Source of the DNA: Fimenecus sp900545625
GTDB lineage: Bacteria > Bacillota > Clostridia > Oscillospirales > Acutalibacteraceae
Reading direction: 5' to 3'
Length of the DNA: 64,000 nucleotides
Assembly: GCA_963931525.1 (NCBI GenBank)
Contig: OZ007023.1
Coordinates: 682,001-746,000 of the forward strand
This document shows, in pieces, positions 1 to 7,565 of this stretch. Each line of letters opens with the position of its first letter. Positions within the stretch are counted from its first letter, which is position 1. The position numbers and the translations under genes were made by a program. Below the pieces are notes generated by a model. It made no database searches, had not been told where the DNA came from, and was given only the letters and a program-made list of their open reading frames with translations.

Positions 1-1
1 T

Positions 2-277
2 GTATTATGGCAGACAGCCGTCGGCGAAGCTATGGCCTTTACCGCACCTTACAAAGGGGACGGCGCCGAGACCGTGGAAAGCACACCGATCTTAGAGAAC
101 GGACAGCTTTGGTTCGGTGCGTCGGATGGGAACATCTATTGCCTGAACGCCGCCGACGGCAGCATTGTGCAGACCTATTCGGCCGGTGCGCCCGTGTTCG
201 GCAAGCTTGTCTTGACAGAGGACAGCGTTTACGGCGCGGATTTCGCGGGCAGAGTGTTCCGCTTTGCGCGCGGCTAA
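2..277 (+). CDS. C-terminal end of a PQQ-like beta-propeller protein (5' truncated)
   Basis: The reading frame enters from the left edge and gives the last 91 residues of a longer protein. It contains blade-like repeats of the PQQ/WD-type propeller, seen as 'GQLWFGASDGNIYCLNAADG' followed by a second strand set ending 'VYGADFAGRVFRFARG'. The D-G-x-x-Y-x-L-x-A-x-x-G pattern is typical of PQQ-like repeats used for ligand binding or scaffolding, often extracytoplasmic. No catalytic residue can be named because the N-terminal part is outside the window. A strong terminator follows within 10 bases of the stop, so this is the end of its transcript. The family call rests on the repeat pattern only. 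Confidence 0.7.
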   Translation, partial: VLWQTAVGEAMAFTAPYKGDGAETVESTPILENGQLWFGASDGNIYCLNAADGSIVQTYSAGAPVFGKLVLTEDSVYGADFAGRVFRFARG

Positions 278-285
278 CTGCAAAC

Positions 286-314
286 AAGGGGACGCGGTTT
301 CGCGTCCCCTTTTT
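286..314 (+). terminator. Rho-independent terminator after the propeller gene
   Basis: An 11-bp perfect stem (AAGGGGACGCG / CGCGTCCCCTT) closes a GTTT loop and runs into five T residues. It lies 9 bases after the stop codon of the preceding gene. Confidence 0.9.
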
Positions 315-398
315 AGAGGTTAGATATTAGATGCGAGATGTTAGACGTGGTGCGGGTAGGCTTGTACGAAGCTGCAGAGAAGCGCAACCGCGCCACGC

Positions 399-1133
399 TC
401 AGATCACCAGCCCGCCGTTGACGGAAAGCACTTGCCCGGTGATATAGGCGGCGTCATCGCCCGCCAAAAACGCGACCGCGCCCGCAATGTCTTCGGGCGT
501 GCCGAGCCGCCCGAGCGGGATCTCTTCGGTGAGCATGGCACACGTTTCGTCACCGAGCGCGCGCAGCATGGGCGTGTCCACAGCGCCGGGCGAAACACAG
601 TTGACCGTGATCCCCGAGGGCGCCAGCTCCTTGGCGAGTGCTTTGACCATGCCGATGAGCCCGGCTTTCATAGCGGAGTAATCCACCTCGCACGAGCCGC
701 CCGTTTCGCCCCACATCGAGGCGATATGGATGATGCGCCCGCATTTTTCATGCAGCATATCGGGCAGCACGGCGCGCGTTAAGTAAAACGCGCCGTCGAG
801 GTGCACCCCGCGCATTTCGTCCCACTCTGCGTCCGTGATGTCCTGAAACAGCTTTTGCCGCGCGATGCCTGCACTGCCGACGAGCACATCCACCCTGCCG
901 AGCTTTTCGTGCACGGCGTCCACTGTGTCTGCCACCGCTTTGCTGTTCCGAATATCACAGGCGAACGCCGCCGCCGTGCCGCCTGCTGCCGTGATCTCCT
1001 GCACGAGCGCTTCTGCACCCGCTGCATTTTGATGGTACAGCGCTGCAACGGCAAAGCCCTCTTTTGCCAATCGCGCGGCGATCGCTGCGCCGATGCCGCC
1101 CGATGCGCCCGACACCAGAGCCGTTTTCTGCAT
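399..1133 (-). CDS. SDR-family oxidoreductase (FabG-like)
   Basis: A 244-residue classical short-chain dehydrogenase/reductase of normal family length. The N-terminal Rossmann motif is SGASGGIG (residues 8-15). The catalytic triad is S139, Y152 and K156 (Y-S-A-M-K), and a typical C-terminal 'ITGQVLSVNGG' closes the fold. It should carry out NAD(P)(H)-dependent reduction of a carbonyl, most similar in pattern to 3-oxoacyl-ACP reductase. The usual N-N-A-G structural motif reads V-G-S-A-G (85-89), and no other fatty-acid genes are nearby, so a sugar, polyol or other substrate is equally possible. The start is the ATG at 1133 with an AAAGGGG ribosome binding site upstream. It is transcribed divergently from the GH16 gene. 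Confidence 0.88.
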   Translation of the reverse strand: MQKTALVSGASGGIGAAIAARLAKEGFAVAALYHQNAAGAEALVQEITAAGGTAAAFACDIRNSKAVADTVDAVHEKLGRVDVLVGSAGIARQKLFQDITDAEWDEMRGVHLDGAFYLTRAVLPDMLHEKCGRIIHIASMWGETGGSCEVDYSAMKAGLIGMVKALAKELAPSGITVNCVSPGAVDTPMLRALGDETCAMLTEEIPLGRLGTPEDIAGAVAFLAGDDAAYITGQVLSVNGGLVI

Positions 1134-1220
1134 AACGGAAACCCCTTTCCGAAAGTCTGTCCCCTGTATTGTAGCACATTTTCAAATATTTGCATACCGC
1201 ATTTGCAAAGGAGCCTTTGT

Positions 1221-2147
1221 ATGCTTAGACCGATCCCCAAAACCGAACGACTGATTCTTCCCGAAAAAGAATGGGTCTGTACCTTTTCGGACGATTTTGC
1301 CTTCCTCGACCGCACAAAATGGAAATTTGACCTGCCGCACGACCCGAAGGACCCCACGCTCGACGGCGTGCGCCGCTGCTGCTTCAATGTGGACGACGAG
1401 GACGTTGTGTTTGTGCACGACGGACAGCTTCATATCCGCACGCTGTGGAAAAACGGAAAATACGGCGAGGGCTGGTATTCCGCGATGCTCGATACCGGCC
1501 GTTTCGGGAACTTTGTAAGCGCAGACGGTTTTGCGCCCGAATACCGGGGGTTTTCGCAAACCTACGGGTATTTTGAGGTGCGCTGCAAGGTGCCGAAAAC
1601 GGTGGGGATCTGGTCGGCGTTTTGGCTGATGCCCGACAACGACATCGCGTTTTCCGATGCGGATGTGCAGTTCAGCGGCGAAGACGGTGTGGAGATCGAC
1701 GTGATGGAATCCCCGCATATGTTTATGCGCACGCGCTTCGGCAAGAACCGCAATATCCATTGTATCCATGCCGACGGCTATGACGGCCGGCTCAAAAGCG
1801 TGCGCTCCCCCGCCTTTTACGTGCCGCGCATGTACGATGACTTCCATACCTACGGTCTGCTCTGGGAACAGGACAAATACAGCTTTTACATTGACGGGCA
1901 TAAGACGTGGGAGACGGAACATGTTTACAAAGGACGCCGCATGGGCATCTGCCGTGTGCCCGAATATCTGCTTTTGTCCACCGAGGTCGCGGGCTTTATG
2001 GAAAACGGTAAACAGTACCCGGGGAAGCAGAAGGATGCGGCAACGGGGAAAATCACACCGTATTGGTGCGGTAACCCCGACAAAAACGATAAGACCAAGC
2101 CCTATGACTTTGTGGTGGATTGGGTGAAGGTGTATCAAAAGCGATGA
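1221..2147 (+). CDS. Glycoside hydrolase family 16 protein
   Basis: A 308-residue beta-jelly-roll hydrolase. The GH16 catalytic signature E-x-D-x-x-E is visible as E158-I-D160-V-M-E163, where E158 would be the nucleophile and E163 the acid/base. Members cleave beta-1,3/1,4-glucans, agarose, carrageenan or related polymers; the exact substrate cannot be read from sequence. The open frame extends upstream to 801, but the first part antisense-overlaps the dehydrogenase gene. The ATG at 1221 has an AAAGGAG site 7-8 bases ahead, so it was chosen. No signal peptide is visible, which is unusual for a polysaccharide hydrolase and suggests intracellular oligosaccharide cleavage or non-classical export. 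The neighbouring genes (symporter, deacetylase) fit a glycan-use locus. Confidence 0.88.
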   Translation: MLRPIPKTERLILPEKEWVCTFSDDFAFLDRTKWKFDLPHDPKDPTLDGVRRCCFNVDDEDVVFVHDGQLHIRTLWKNGKYGEGWYSAMLDTGRFGNFVSADGFAPEYRGFSQTYGYFEVRCKVPKTVGIWSAFWLMPDNDIAFSDADVQFSGEDGVEIDVMESPHMFMRTRFGKNRNIHCIHADGYDGRLKSVRSPAFYVPRMYDDFHTYGLLWEQDKYSFYIDGHKTWETEHVYKGRRMGICRVPEYLLLSTEVAGFMENGKQYPGKQKDAATGKITPYWCGNPDKNDKTKPYDFVVDWVKVYQKR

Positions 2148-2226
2148 AAGCTCGTTCCCCGGTGCAATGGGGTGAAGGAGAACAACCGCCAATTCGACAA
2201 TTTTTATAAAAATCACAAAACATTTA

Positions 2227-2255
2227 TTGACTTTTTTGTAACAAAGGAATATACT
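2227..2255 (+). promoter_or_regulatory. Sigma-A-type promoter for the PHP-symporter-deacetylase operon
   Basis: TTGACT (2227-2232) and TATACT (2250-2255) are separated by 17 bp, about 90 bases upstream of the PHP-domain gene. This suggests that the three genes that follow are transcribed separately from the GH16 gene. Confidence 0.7.
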
Positions 2256-2343
2256 CAAAGCAAAGATTACACATCCTGCCGTCGATGCACGCACTTTGGC
2301 GGCGGGTGCGATACAGTGTGCTGCACGGCGCCGGGAGCTTCCT

Positions 2344-3615
2344 ATGGCAACTCAGACATTTACGCACTTTGTCCCGAAAGAAAAAGAGGGGACGTATTAT
2401 ACGATTGATTTCACCGTGCCGCAGAACATTGAGCGCGTCACGGTCTCTTACGCGTATGCACAGCCTGTCAAGGGGGTGCTGCGCGATTTTTTTCCGACCA
2501 ATATCATCGACATCGGGCTTATGGACGGCGACGGGCAGTTTTTAGGCTGGTCGGGCAGCGCGCACAGCACGATTTTTGTCGGCGAATTTGATTCGACACG
2601 CGGCTACCTTTGCACGCCCGTCCGCGCGGGGACTTGGAAGATCCTCGTCGGCGCGTATCGGGTGCTGGGGAACGGCGTGGAGGTGACCTATACCGTCACA
2701 TTTGACGAAAAAAGCGAGCATCTTTTGTTCGGCGACACGCATGTGCATTCCGATGCTTCCGACGGCAAATACGACGCGGCGACGCTCGGCAAAATGGCGA
2801 AAGCAAAGGGACTCGACTTTTTAGCGCTTGCGAACCACAACAATTTTGCCGAGAATTTCCATCTGCCGCACATTCCGGAGCTGACGGTCGTGCCTGCGGT
2901 GGAATGGACGCATTATAAGGGGCATATGAATTTTTTCGGCGTGCCTGCGCCGTTTGAAAATACCTTTGTCGCCAATTCCGGCGAAGAAATGCGCGCGCTC
3001 ATCGAAGCGGTGCGTTCGCGCGGCGCGGTCGTTTCGGTCAACCACCCGAAGTGCAATATCTGCCCGTATTTATGGGAGGACGACGAGGCGTTCGACATGG
3101 TCGAAGTCTGGAACGGCCCGATGCGCGGCACCAATCGGCGCGGCATCGCGTGGTGGACGGAACTTCTGCGGGCGGGCAGGCGGCTGCCGATCGTCGGCGG
3201 CAGCGATTTCCATAAAAAGACGCCGTATATCCGGCTGGGAAATCCCGTTACGGCGGTTTACACACCGACACCGCGCGCCGAGGATATCGTAATGAGCCTT
3301 GCGGCGGGGCATGCGTTTGTAAGCTGCGGGCGAAACGGCCCGCGGCTGTATATGGAGTACGGTTCGGCGAGGATGGGGGATACGGCGGTGCGGCAGCCGC
3401 AGACGGAACTGAAGATCGAAGCGACGCGCCTTCGCGGCGCGCGCGTGATCCTTGTGACCGACAAAGGCGAAACACCGCTGCAAAGGCAGAGCGCACAGAG
3501 CCTTCGCTGCACCGTGCCGGTACGCAACGAGACCTTTATGTATCTGAAGGTGCAAAGGGGCCTTGGGGCAAAGGCGCGCGTGCTCGCCGTCGGCAATCCC
3601 GTGTATTTTGTGTAG
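2344..3615 (+). CDS. PHP-domain metallo-phosphoesterase (CehA/McbA-like)
   Basis: A 423-residue protein with a ~125-residue beta-rich N-terminal region, then a PHP metal-binding domain. Visible metal ligands are H133-x-H135 (G-D-T-H-V-H-S-D), N-H234-P-K and G-G-S-D288-F-H290. PHP domains hydrolyse phosphoesters or, in the CehA/McbA group, other esters, using a tri- or dinuclear metal centre. An upstream in-frame ATG at 2296 exists, but ATG 2344 has a GGGAG site 6 bases ahead and was preferred. It is followed after 10 bases by the sugar symporter gene, so the two are probably co-transcribed. The substrate is unknown; a sugar-phosphate or esterified glycan product is inferred from context. Confidence 0.85.
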   Translation: MATQTFTHFVPKEKEGTYYTIDFTVPQNIERVTVSYAYAQPVKGVLRDFFPTNIIDIGLMDGDGQFLGWSGSAHSTIFVGEFDSTRGYLCTPVRAGTWKILVGAYRVLGNGVEVTYTVTFDEKSEHLLFGDTHVHSDASDGKYDAATLGKMAKAKGLDFLALANHNNFAENFHLPHIPELTVVPAVEWTHYKGHMNFFGVPAPFENTFVANSGEEMRALIEAVRSRGAVVSVNHPKCNICPYLWEDDEAFDMVEVWNGPMRGTNRRGIAWWTELLRAGRRLPIVGGSDFHKKTPYIRLGNPVTAVYTPTPRAEDIVMSLAAGHAFVSCGRNGPRLYMEYGSARMGDTAVRQPQTELKIEATRLRGARVILVTDKGETPLQRQSAQSLRCTVPVRNETFMYLKVQRGLGAKARVLAVGNPVYFV

Positions 3616-3625
3616 GAGGTACGCT

Positions 3626-4987
3626 ATGCAGGAAACAAGATCCCCATCCCCGCTTGTTAAGCCGACGTCGCCGTTTCGGTACGGCGTCGGGATGTTCGGC
3701 ACGTCCATCCCGGTCAATATGTTCAAGTCCTTTGCCGCCATCTACTATGTGGATACGCTGGGCTTAAGCATGAAGCACTATTCGCTTGTGCTGTTCATCT
3801 ACACCTTTCTGGACGCGATCGACAACCCCGTTTACGGCTTTTTGTCGGACAATACCCGCACCCGCTGGGGGCGCAGACGGCCGTGGCTTGTGATCGGCAC
3901 TCCGCTTTTGGTGCTGTTTTTCATCCTGTTTTACAATGTGCCTGCCTTCGTCCAAAGTGACGAAAACAGGCTGTTCTGGTACATGCTCGCCACCTATCTG
4001 CTCACCGGCACGCTCGACTCCGTGATGAATGCGGGCTACGGCGCGCTGTTCCCGGAGCTTTTCAAAAGCGATCGCGACCGCGCCAAAGCGAATGCCGTCC
4101 GCCAGACCTTCCAGCTGCTCGCCATGGTCATCAGCATCGCACTCACGCCCATGATCACTTCCGCGATCGGGTACAGCTTAACTTCGATCATCTACGGTGT
4201 GGCGGCGCTGGCCGTTGTGCTGTTCTGTGCGTTCGGCTGTCATGAAAATCCCGAAAACTATACCAAAGCACCCCGCCCGCACCTCATTCGCAGCATCATA
4301 GATTTGGTGCGCAACCCGAAGTTCTGGATCTTCGGCATCGCCGGCGCGTGCTATTCGGCGGCGTTTTCGCTGATCTCGCAGGCGGTCTCCTTCTATGTAA
4401 AATACACCCTCGGTCTTAGCAGCACCATGACGACCGTCATGCTCGGCGTTGTGCTGTTTGCGGCCGTCATCGGTATCGTATGCTGGTCGTTTGTGATTAA
4501 AAAGGTTCCGGTCATGAAGGTGTGGCGCACGGGCTTTATCGTTATGGCGGCGGGCTTTATCCCGCTGTATTTTGTTACGAGCTTTGCCGCTGCGGTCGCT
4601 ATTGCCTGCCTTGTAGGCGTAGGCGTCGCGGCGTGCCTCATTACGATGGACTGCATCGGCGCAAAGATCATGGACGACGATTACGCGCGCCACGGCGTTC
4701 GCCGCGAGGGGACGATCACGAGCCTGATGGGTGTGATGAACCGCTTGAACGGGCTGTATACGTCGCTTGCGTTTTATGTGGCTTCGAGTGTTTACGGCTT
4801 TGTCAGCGGCGATGAGCCCGGCGACAACCCCGCCGCTGCGGCAAAAATGCTGCTGTGCGTGTTCCCGGCCATTGCCATGATCATTGCCGCCGTGTTCTCC
4901 TGCTTCCTGCATTTCCGCGAGCCGAAAACAGAGAACGCGGTAAACTCGGAGGAGACAAGCGCGGAAAGCGCCGAAAGCAATGGATAA
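3626..4987 (+). CDS. MFS sugar:cation symporter, GPH (MelB-like) family
   Basis: A 453-residue polytopic membrane protein of about 12 hydrophobic segments. The family hallmark after the second or third helix, D75-N-T-R-T-R-W-G-R-R-R-P-W (75-87), is the glycoside-pentoside-hexuronide:cation symporter signature. Members import glycosides, pentosides or hexuronides with Na+ or H+. The start at 3626 is set by a perfect AGGAGGT at 3614-3620. The last 8 bases overlap the start of the deacetylase gene, so the two are translationally coupled. It likely imports the oligosaccharide processed by the GH16, PHP and ChbG proteins (inference). Confidence 0.88.
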   Translation: MQETRSPSPLVKPTSPFRYGVGMFGTSIPVNMFKSFAAIYYVDTLGLSMKHYSLVLFIYTFLDAIDNPVYGFLSDNTRTRWGRRRPWLVIGTPLLVLFFILFYNVPAFVQSDENRLFWYMLATYLLTGTLDSVMNAGYGALFPELFKSDRDRAKANAVRQTFQLLAMVISIALTPMITSAIGYSLTSIIYGVAALAVVLFCAFGCHENPENYTKAPRPHLIRSIIDLVRNPKFWIFGIAGACYSAAFSLISQAVSFYVKYTLGLSSTMTTVMLGVVLFAAVIGIVCWSFVIKKVPVMKVWRTGFIVMAAGFIPLYFVTSFAAAVAIACLVGVGVAACLITMDCIGAKIMDDDYARHGVRREGTITSLMGVMNRLNGLYTSLAFYVASSVYGFVSGDEPGDNPAAAAKMLLCVFPAIAMIIAAVFSCFLHFREPKTENAVNSEETSAESAESNG

Positions 4988-5834
4988 ATTTCTGATCCTA
5001 AGCGCAGACGATTTCGGCTACAACCCACAGCAGAACGCCGCGATCGCAGAACTTTTGGAAACGGGGCGCATCACTTCCACCTCCGTTTTGACGGTTGCGC
5101 CCGAGGCGGAAGCGGCGGCAACGCTTGCCGGCACACAAAAATACCCCGTCGGCGTGCATTGGACCATCAATTCCGACAGCGCCGAAGCGCGCTGGCAGAG
5201 CCTTACCGGCGCACGCTCCCTTTCCGATGCAAAAGGCTTGCGGGCAAACGGGGCGGCGCTTGCACTGCACGCGAAGCGGCGGGAGGTCTATACCGAGCTG
5301 GAGACGCAGTTCCTGTATTTACAGGCGCGCGGCTGTGCAGTGGACCATGCCGACAACCACTGCGCGACGCTGTACGGCATCAACGGGCGGCGGTTCTTTT
5401 TGGATGCATTCGACCTGTGCGCGAAATACCGCCTGCCGTTCCGCTTCCCGAAAACGCCCGGCTTTCTCGAACGCCAAATCGGGCGCAAGCTGCCGTCGCC
5501 GCTCCTGCGGATGCAGCAAATGCTTGTGCACTGCGGCGAAAAACGCGGCGTGCAAATGCCCGATGACGTGATCTCGAATCCGTGGAATATGGCGCGCATC
5601 CAAAACTATGAGACACTGCGCCGGTATTACCTCGACGCGGTGGATCGCTGTCTGCCCGGCGTGACAGAAATGTTCCTGCACCCCGCACAACCGCTCGAAT
5701 CCGCCGGCCCCGAATGGCAGAAGCGCGTGTATGAGTATCGGCTCCTGCAAAGCGGCGACCTGCTTGCGCGTGCCGAGCAAAAAGGCGTTCGCGTCGTGTC
5801 TTGGTCGATTTTTCGCGAGCTTGCGGACGGGTGA
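4980..5834 (+). CDS. ChbG/HpnK (YdjC)-family carbohydrate deacetylase
   Basis: A 284-residue TIM-barrel-like deacetylase. The metal-binding motif is A-D10-D11-F-G near the N-terminus, followed by 'VGVHWTIN' and 'VDHADNHCATLYG', which supply the His ligands. A late 'FLHPAQPLES' matches the C-terminal conserved histidine. Known relatives remove acetyl groups from chito-oligosaccharides (ChbG) or hopanoid glucosamine (HpnK). The ATG lies inside the end of the symporter gene, so expression is coupled. This suggests that an imported oligosaccharide with N-acetylated sugars is deacetylated in the cytoplasm. Confidence 0.87.
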   Translation: MDKFLILSADDFGYNPQQNAAIAELLETGRITSTSVLTVAPEAEAAATLAGTQKYPVGVHWTINSDSAEARWQSLTGARSLSDAKGLRANGAALALHAKRREVYTELETQFLYLQARGCAVDHADNHCATLYGINGRRFFLDAFDLCAKYRLPFRFPKTPGFLERQIGRKLPSPLLRMQQMLVHCGEKRGVQMPDDVISNPWNMARIQNYETLRRYYLDAVDRCLPGVTEMFLHPAQPLESAGPEWQKRVYEYRLLQSGDLLARAEQKGVRVVSWSIFRELADG

Positions 5835-5871
5835 ACCGCAAAACTGCGGAAACAGATGACCCTGTATATTC

Positions 5872-5909
5872 CCGCCCGCCGAAGCACAGCCTGCCGGCGG
5901 GCGGCTTTT
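5872..5909 (+). terminator. Terminator of the glycan operon
   Basis: A 10-bp G+C stem (CCGCCCGCCG / CGGCGGGCGG) with a 13-base loop is followed by CTTTTG. It lies 38 bases after the deacetylase stop codon. Confidence 0.75.
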
Positions 5910-5982
5910 GCTCTTCAAAAACGCCGCGGCACAACATTTCCCGCGGCTCGCATAAAATAATACGGAAAAGCGAAAAAAACCA

Positions 5983-6011
5983 TTGACACGCAGGAAATAA
6001 TCTGCTATTAT
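5983..6011 (+). promoter_or_regulatory. Promoter of the tRNA-Asn gene
   Basis: Consensus TTGACA (5983-5988), a 17-bp spacer and TATTAT (6006-6011), ending 21 bases before the mature tRNA 5' end. Confidence 0.85.
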
Positions 6012-6032
6012 ATTTGAGCGTCAAAAATACAT

Positions 6033-6108
6033 TCCTCCATAGCTCAGTCGGTAGAGCACGCGGCTGTTAACCGCGGTGTCGTTGGTTCGAGTCCAACTGG
6101 GGGAGCCA
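6033..6108 (+). tRNA. tRNA-Asn (anticodon GTT)
   Basis: The cloverleaf can be drawn by hand. The 7-bp acceptor is TCCTCCA/TGGGGGA, including one T-G pair. The D-arm carries AGCTCAGTCGGTAGAGC, and the anticodon arm is CGCGG/CCGCG with loop CTGTTAA (anticodon GTT at 6066-6068). The T-arm is GTTGG-TTCGAGT-CCAAC, the discriminator is G, and a genomically encoded CCA sits at 6106-6108. The anticodon-arm sequence GCACGCGGCTGTTAACCG (6056-6073) recurs in both copies of the downstream repeat. Confidence 0.97.
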
Positions 6109-6149
6109 GCCAAGAAAAAGGGATGCCAAAGGCATCCCTTTTTCTTGGC
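6109..6149 (+). terminator. Long-stem hairpin/terminator directly after tRNA-Asn
   Basis: A 19-bp perfect inverted repeat (6109-6127 with 6131-6149) around an AAA loop. The descending arm contains TTTTT, and a matching A-tract lies in the ascending arm, so it could terminate in both directions. It starts one base after the tRNA CCA and is also the first hairpin of the tandem repeat described next. A second copy occurs at 6350-6384. Confidence 0.8.
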
Positions 6150-6341
6150 TTTCTTTGTTTGTACTCGCACCTACAGCCCTGGTTAACAGCCGCACGCGGC
6201 TGTTAACCGGCGCAAAGCCCCGCGCCGCCGGGGGCGGAAAAAGCGGGGCTTTGCGCAGGAAGAAACAAGGAGCGCCGCGCAGCGCCGAAAGCTGCGCGGG
6301 GCGACTATGTTTCTGACCGAGGTGCCCTGCGGGAAGAACAG
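6112..6341. repeat. Palindrome-rich tandem repeat, copy 1
   Basis: The first of two ~230-bp direct copies. Four blocks are visible in order. First is the terminator-like hairpin. Second is a 12-bp inverted repeat (GGTTAACAGCCG, loop CACG) at 6181-6208, whose right arm is the tRNA-Asn anticodon arm. Third is a 14-bp stem at 6210-6223/6243-6256 with a G-rich 19-base loop. Fourth is a weaker hairpin at 6272-6303. No protein-coding sense is evident. It may be a mobile intergenic element or a decayed integration site. Confidence 0.85.
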
Positions 6342-6349
6342 AGGGAATT

Positions 6350-6577
6350 AAGAAAAGGGATGCCAAAGGCATCCCTTTTTCTTGGCTTTCTTTGTTTGTA
6401 CTCGCACCTGCGGCTCTGGTTAACAGCCGCACGCGGCTGTTAACCGGCGCAAAGCCCTGCGCCGCCGGGGGCGGAAAAAGCAGGGCTTTGCGCAGGAAGA
6501 AACAAGGAGCGCCGCGAAGTGCTCCAAACGAGCGGGGCGACTATGTTTCTGACCGAGGTGCCCTGCGGTAAGAACAG
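6350..6577. repeat. Palindrome-rich tandem repeat, copy 2
   Basis: The second copy of the element, highly similar to copy 1. In the 14-bp stem (6447-6460/6480-6493) the pair C6221-G6245 of copy 1 is replaced by T6458-A6482, a compensatory change that keeps the stem. The fourth hairpin has diverged (6510-6537) and no longer pairs well. The tRNA-like segment GCACGCGGCTGTTAACCG is unchanged at 6429-6446. Confidence 0.85.
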
Positions 6578-6589
6578 ATAATAAGCAGG

Positions 6590-6616
6590 AAGCGGAGCCT
6601 TTAGGCTCCGCTTTTT
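6590..6616 (+). terminator. Rho-independent terminator after the repeats
   Basis: An AAGCGGAGCC / GGCTCCGCTT stem with loop TTTA runs into TTTTT. It ends transcription from the tRNA/repeat region before the fructose operon promoter. Confidence 0.85.
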
Positions 6617-6734
6617 GTCTTTTTCCGAGAGAAAAACGCATAAAGATTTCGCCCGGGAATACTTCCTGTTTCTGTATGGGCAGCCTGCATCTGCACGTTG
6701 TTGAAATATTTTGAAAAAATTTGAAAGAAAATGC

Positions 6735-6763
6735 TTGACAATGATAAAAGTTGCATATATAAT
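6735..6763 (+). promoter_or_regulatory. Promoter of the fructose PTS operon
   Basis: Perfect consensus TTGACA (6735-6740), a 17-bp spacer and TATAAT (6758-6763), 40 bases before the fruR start. A FruR operator would be expected here, but no clear operator repeat was recognised. Confidence 0.88.
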
Positions 6764-6803
6764 TAAGGCGAGGTTGGATAAAGTATACTGAGGGCATAAA
6801 AAA

Positions 6804-7565
6804 ATGATGTTTGAAGAAAGAGCCGCAAAAATTTTGAAAATCGTCAACAGCCGCCGCACCGCGAGCATCGCGGATCTGGCTGCCGCTTTGGGCACGAGCG
6901 AGTCGACCGTGCGCCGCGATGTAATCGAGCTTGACCGCCGTGGGCAGTTAACGCGCGTACGCGGCGGTGCCGCAGGCGCGGCGAACCCGGTGGTGACGGG
7001 TGAATACGACGTGCAGACGAAGGCGGGCATCCATGCCGACTTAAAGCAGCGTATCGCAAAGTACGCTGCCGCCGCGATTCGCAGCGACGACCTTGTTTAT
7101 CTCGACGCGGGCACGACCACGCTGACCATGATCCCTTACATCGAAGCTCCGGGCGCGGTGTTCGTGACCAACGGCTTTTCCCACGCCAAGGCGCTGACAC
7201 AGCGCGGCTACGTGGTGTATATCACGGGCGGGCGGCTCAAGCTGACGACCGAGGCGATCGTGGGCGACAGTGCGGTACGGTCGATCGAACGGTACAATTT
7301 TACCAAATGCTTTATGGGCACGAACGGCATTGATGAAGCGCGCGGCTTCACCACGCCCGACATCGACGAAGCGCTGATCAAGGAGGCCGCTATGCAGCAT
7401 GCCTATATTTCTTACGTGCTGGCGGATTCCTCCAAATTCCGCAGGGTCTCCTCTGTGACGTTTGCCAAGATCGGCAGCGCGTGCATCATCACGGACACCG
7501 TTCCCGACGAGCGCTATAAAAAGCTGACCGTTATCAAGACGGTGGAGGGAGAGAACAGCTTATGA
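6804..7565 (+). CDS. fruR: DeoR-family repressor of the fructose operon
   Basis: A 253-residue DeoR-type regulator. The N-terminal helix-turn-helix shows 'TASIADLAAALGTSESTVRRD' up to the conserved R-V-R-G-G-A hinge. The C-terminal sugar-phosphate-sensing (DeoRC) domain contains 'DLVYLDAGTTT' and 'FMGTNGID'. By analogy with FruR of Gram-positive bacteria it would repress the operon until fructose 1-phosphate binds. The start is ATGATG at 6804/6807, with only a weak GAGGG site. It overlaps fruK by 4 bases (ATGA), so the two are translationally coupled. The regulatory role is inferred from position and family. Confidence 0.9.
   Translation: MMFEERAAKILKIVNSRRTASIADLAAALGTSESTVRRDVIELDRRGQLTRVRGGAAGAANPVVTGEYDVQTKAGIHADLKQRIAKYAAAAIRSDDLVYLDAGTTTLTMIPYIEAPGAVFVTNGFSHAKALTQRGYVVYITGGRLKLTTEAIVGDSAVRSIERYNFTKCFMGTNGIDEARGFTTPDIDEALIKEAAMQHAYISYVLADSSKFRRVSSVTFAKIGSACIITDTVPDERYKKLTVIKTVEGENSL

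Noticed and set aside
801..1220. Upstream extension of the GH16 reading frame
   Set aside because: It lies antisense over the dehydrogenase gene, and the ATG at 1221 has a good ribosome binding site and the expected family start.
6067..6432. A 121-codon minus-strand frame across tRNA-Asn and the first repeat
   Set aside because: It is antisense to the tRNA and terminator, and its sequence merely repeats with the palindromic element; the end L-D-S-N-Q is a well-known artefact of reading a tRNA backwards.
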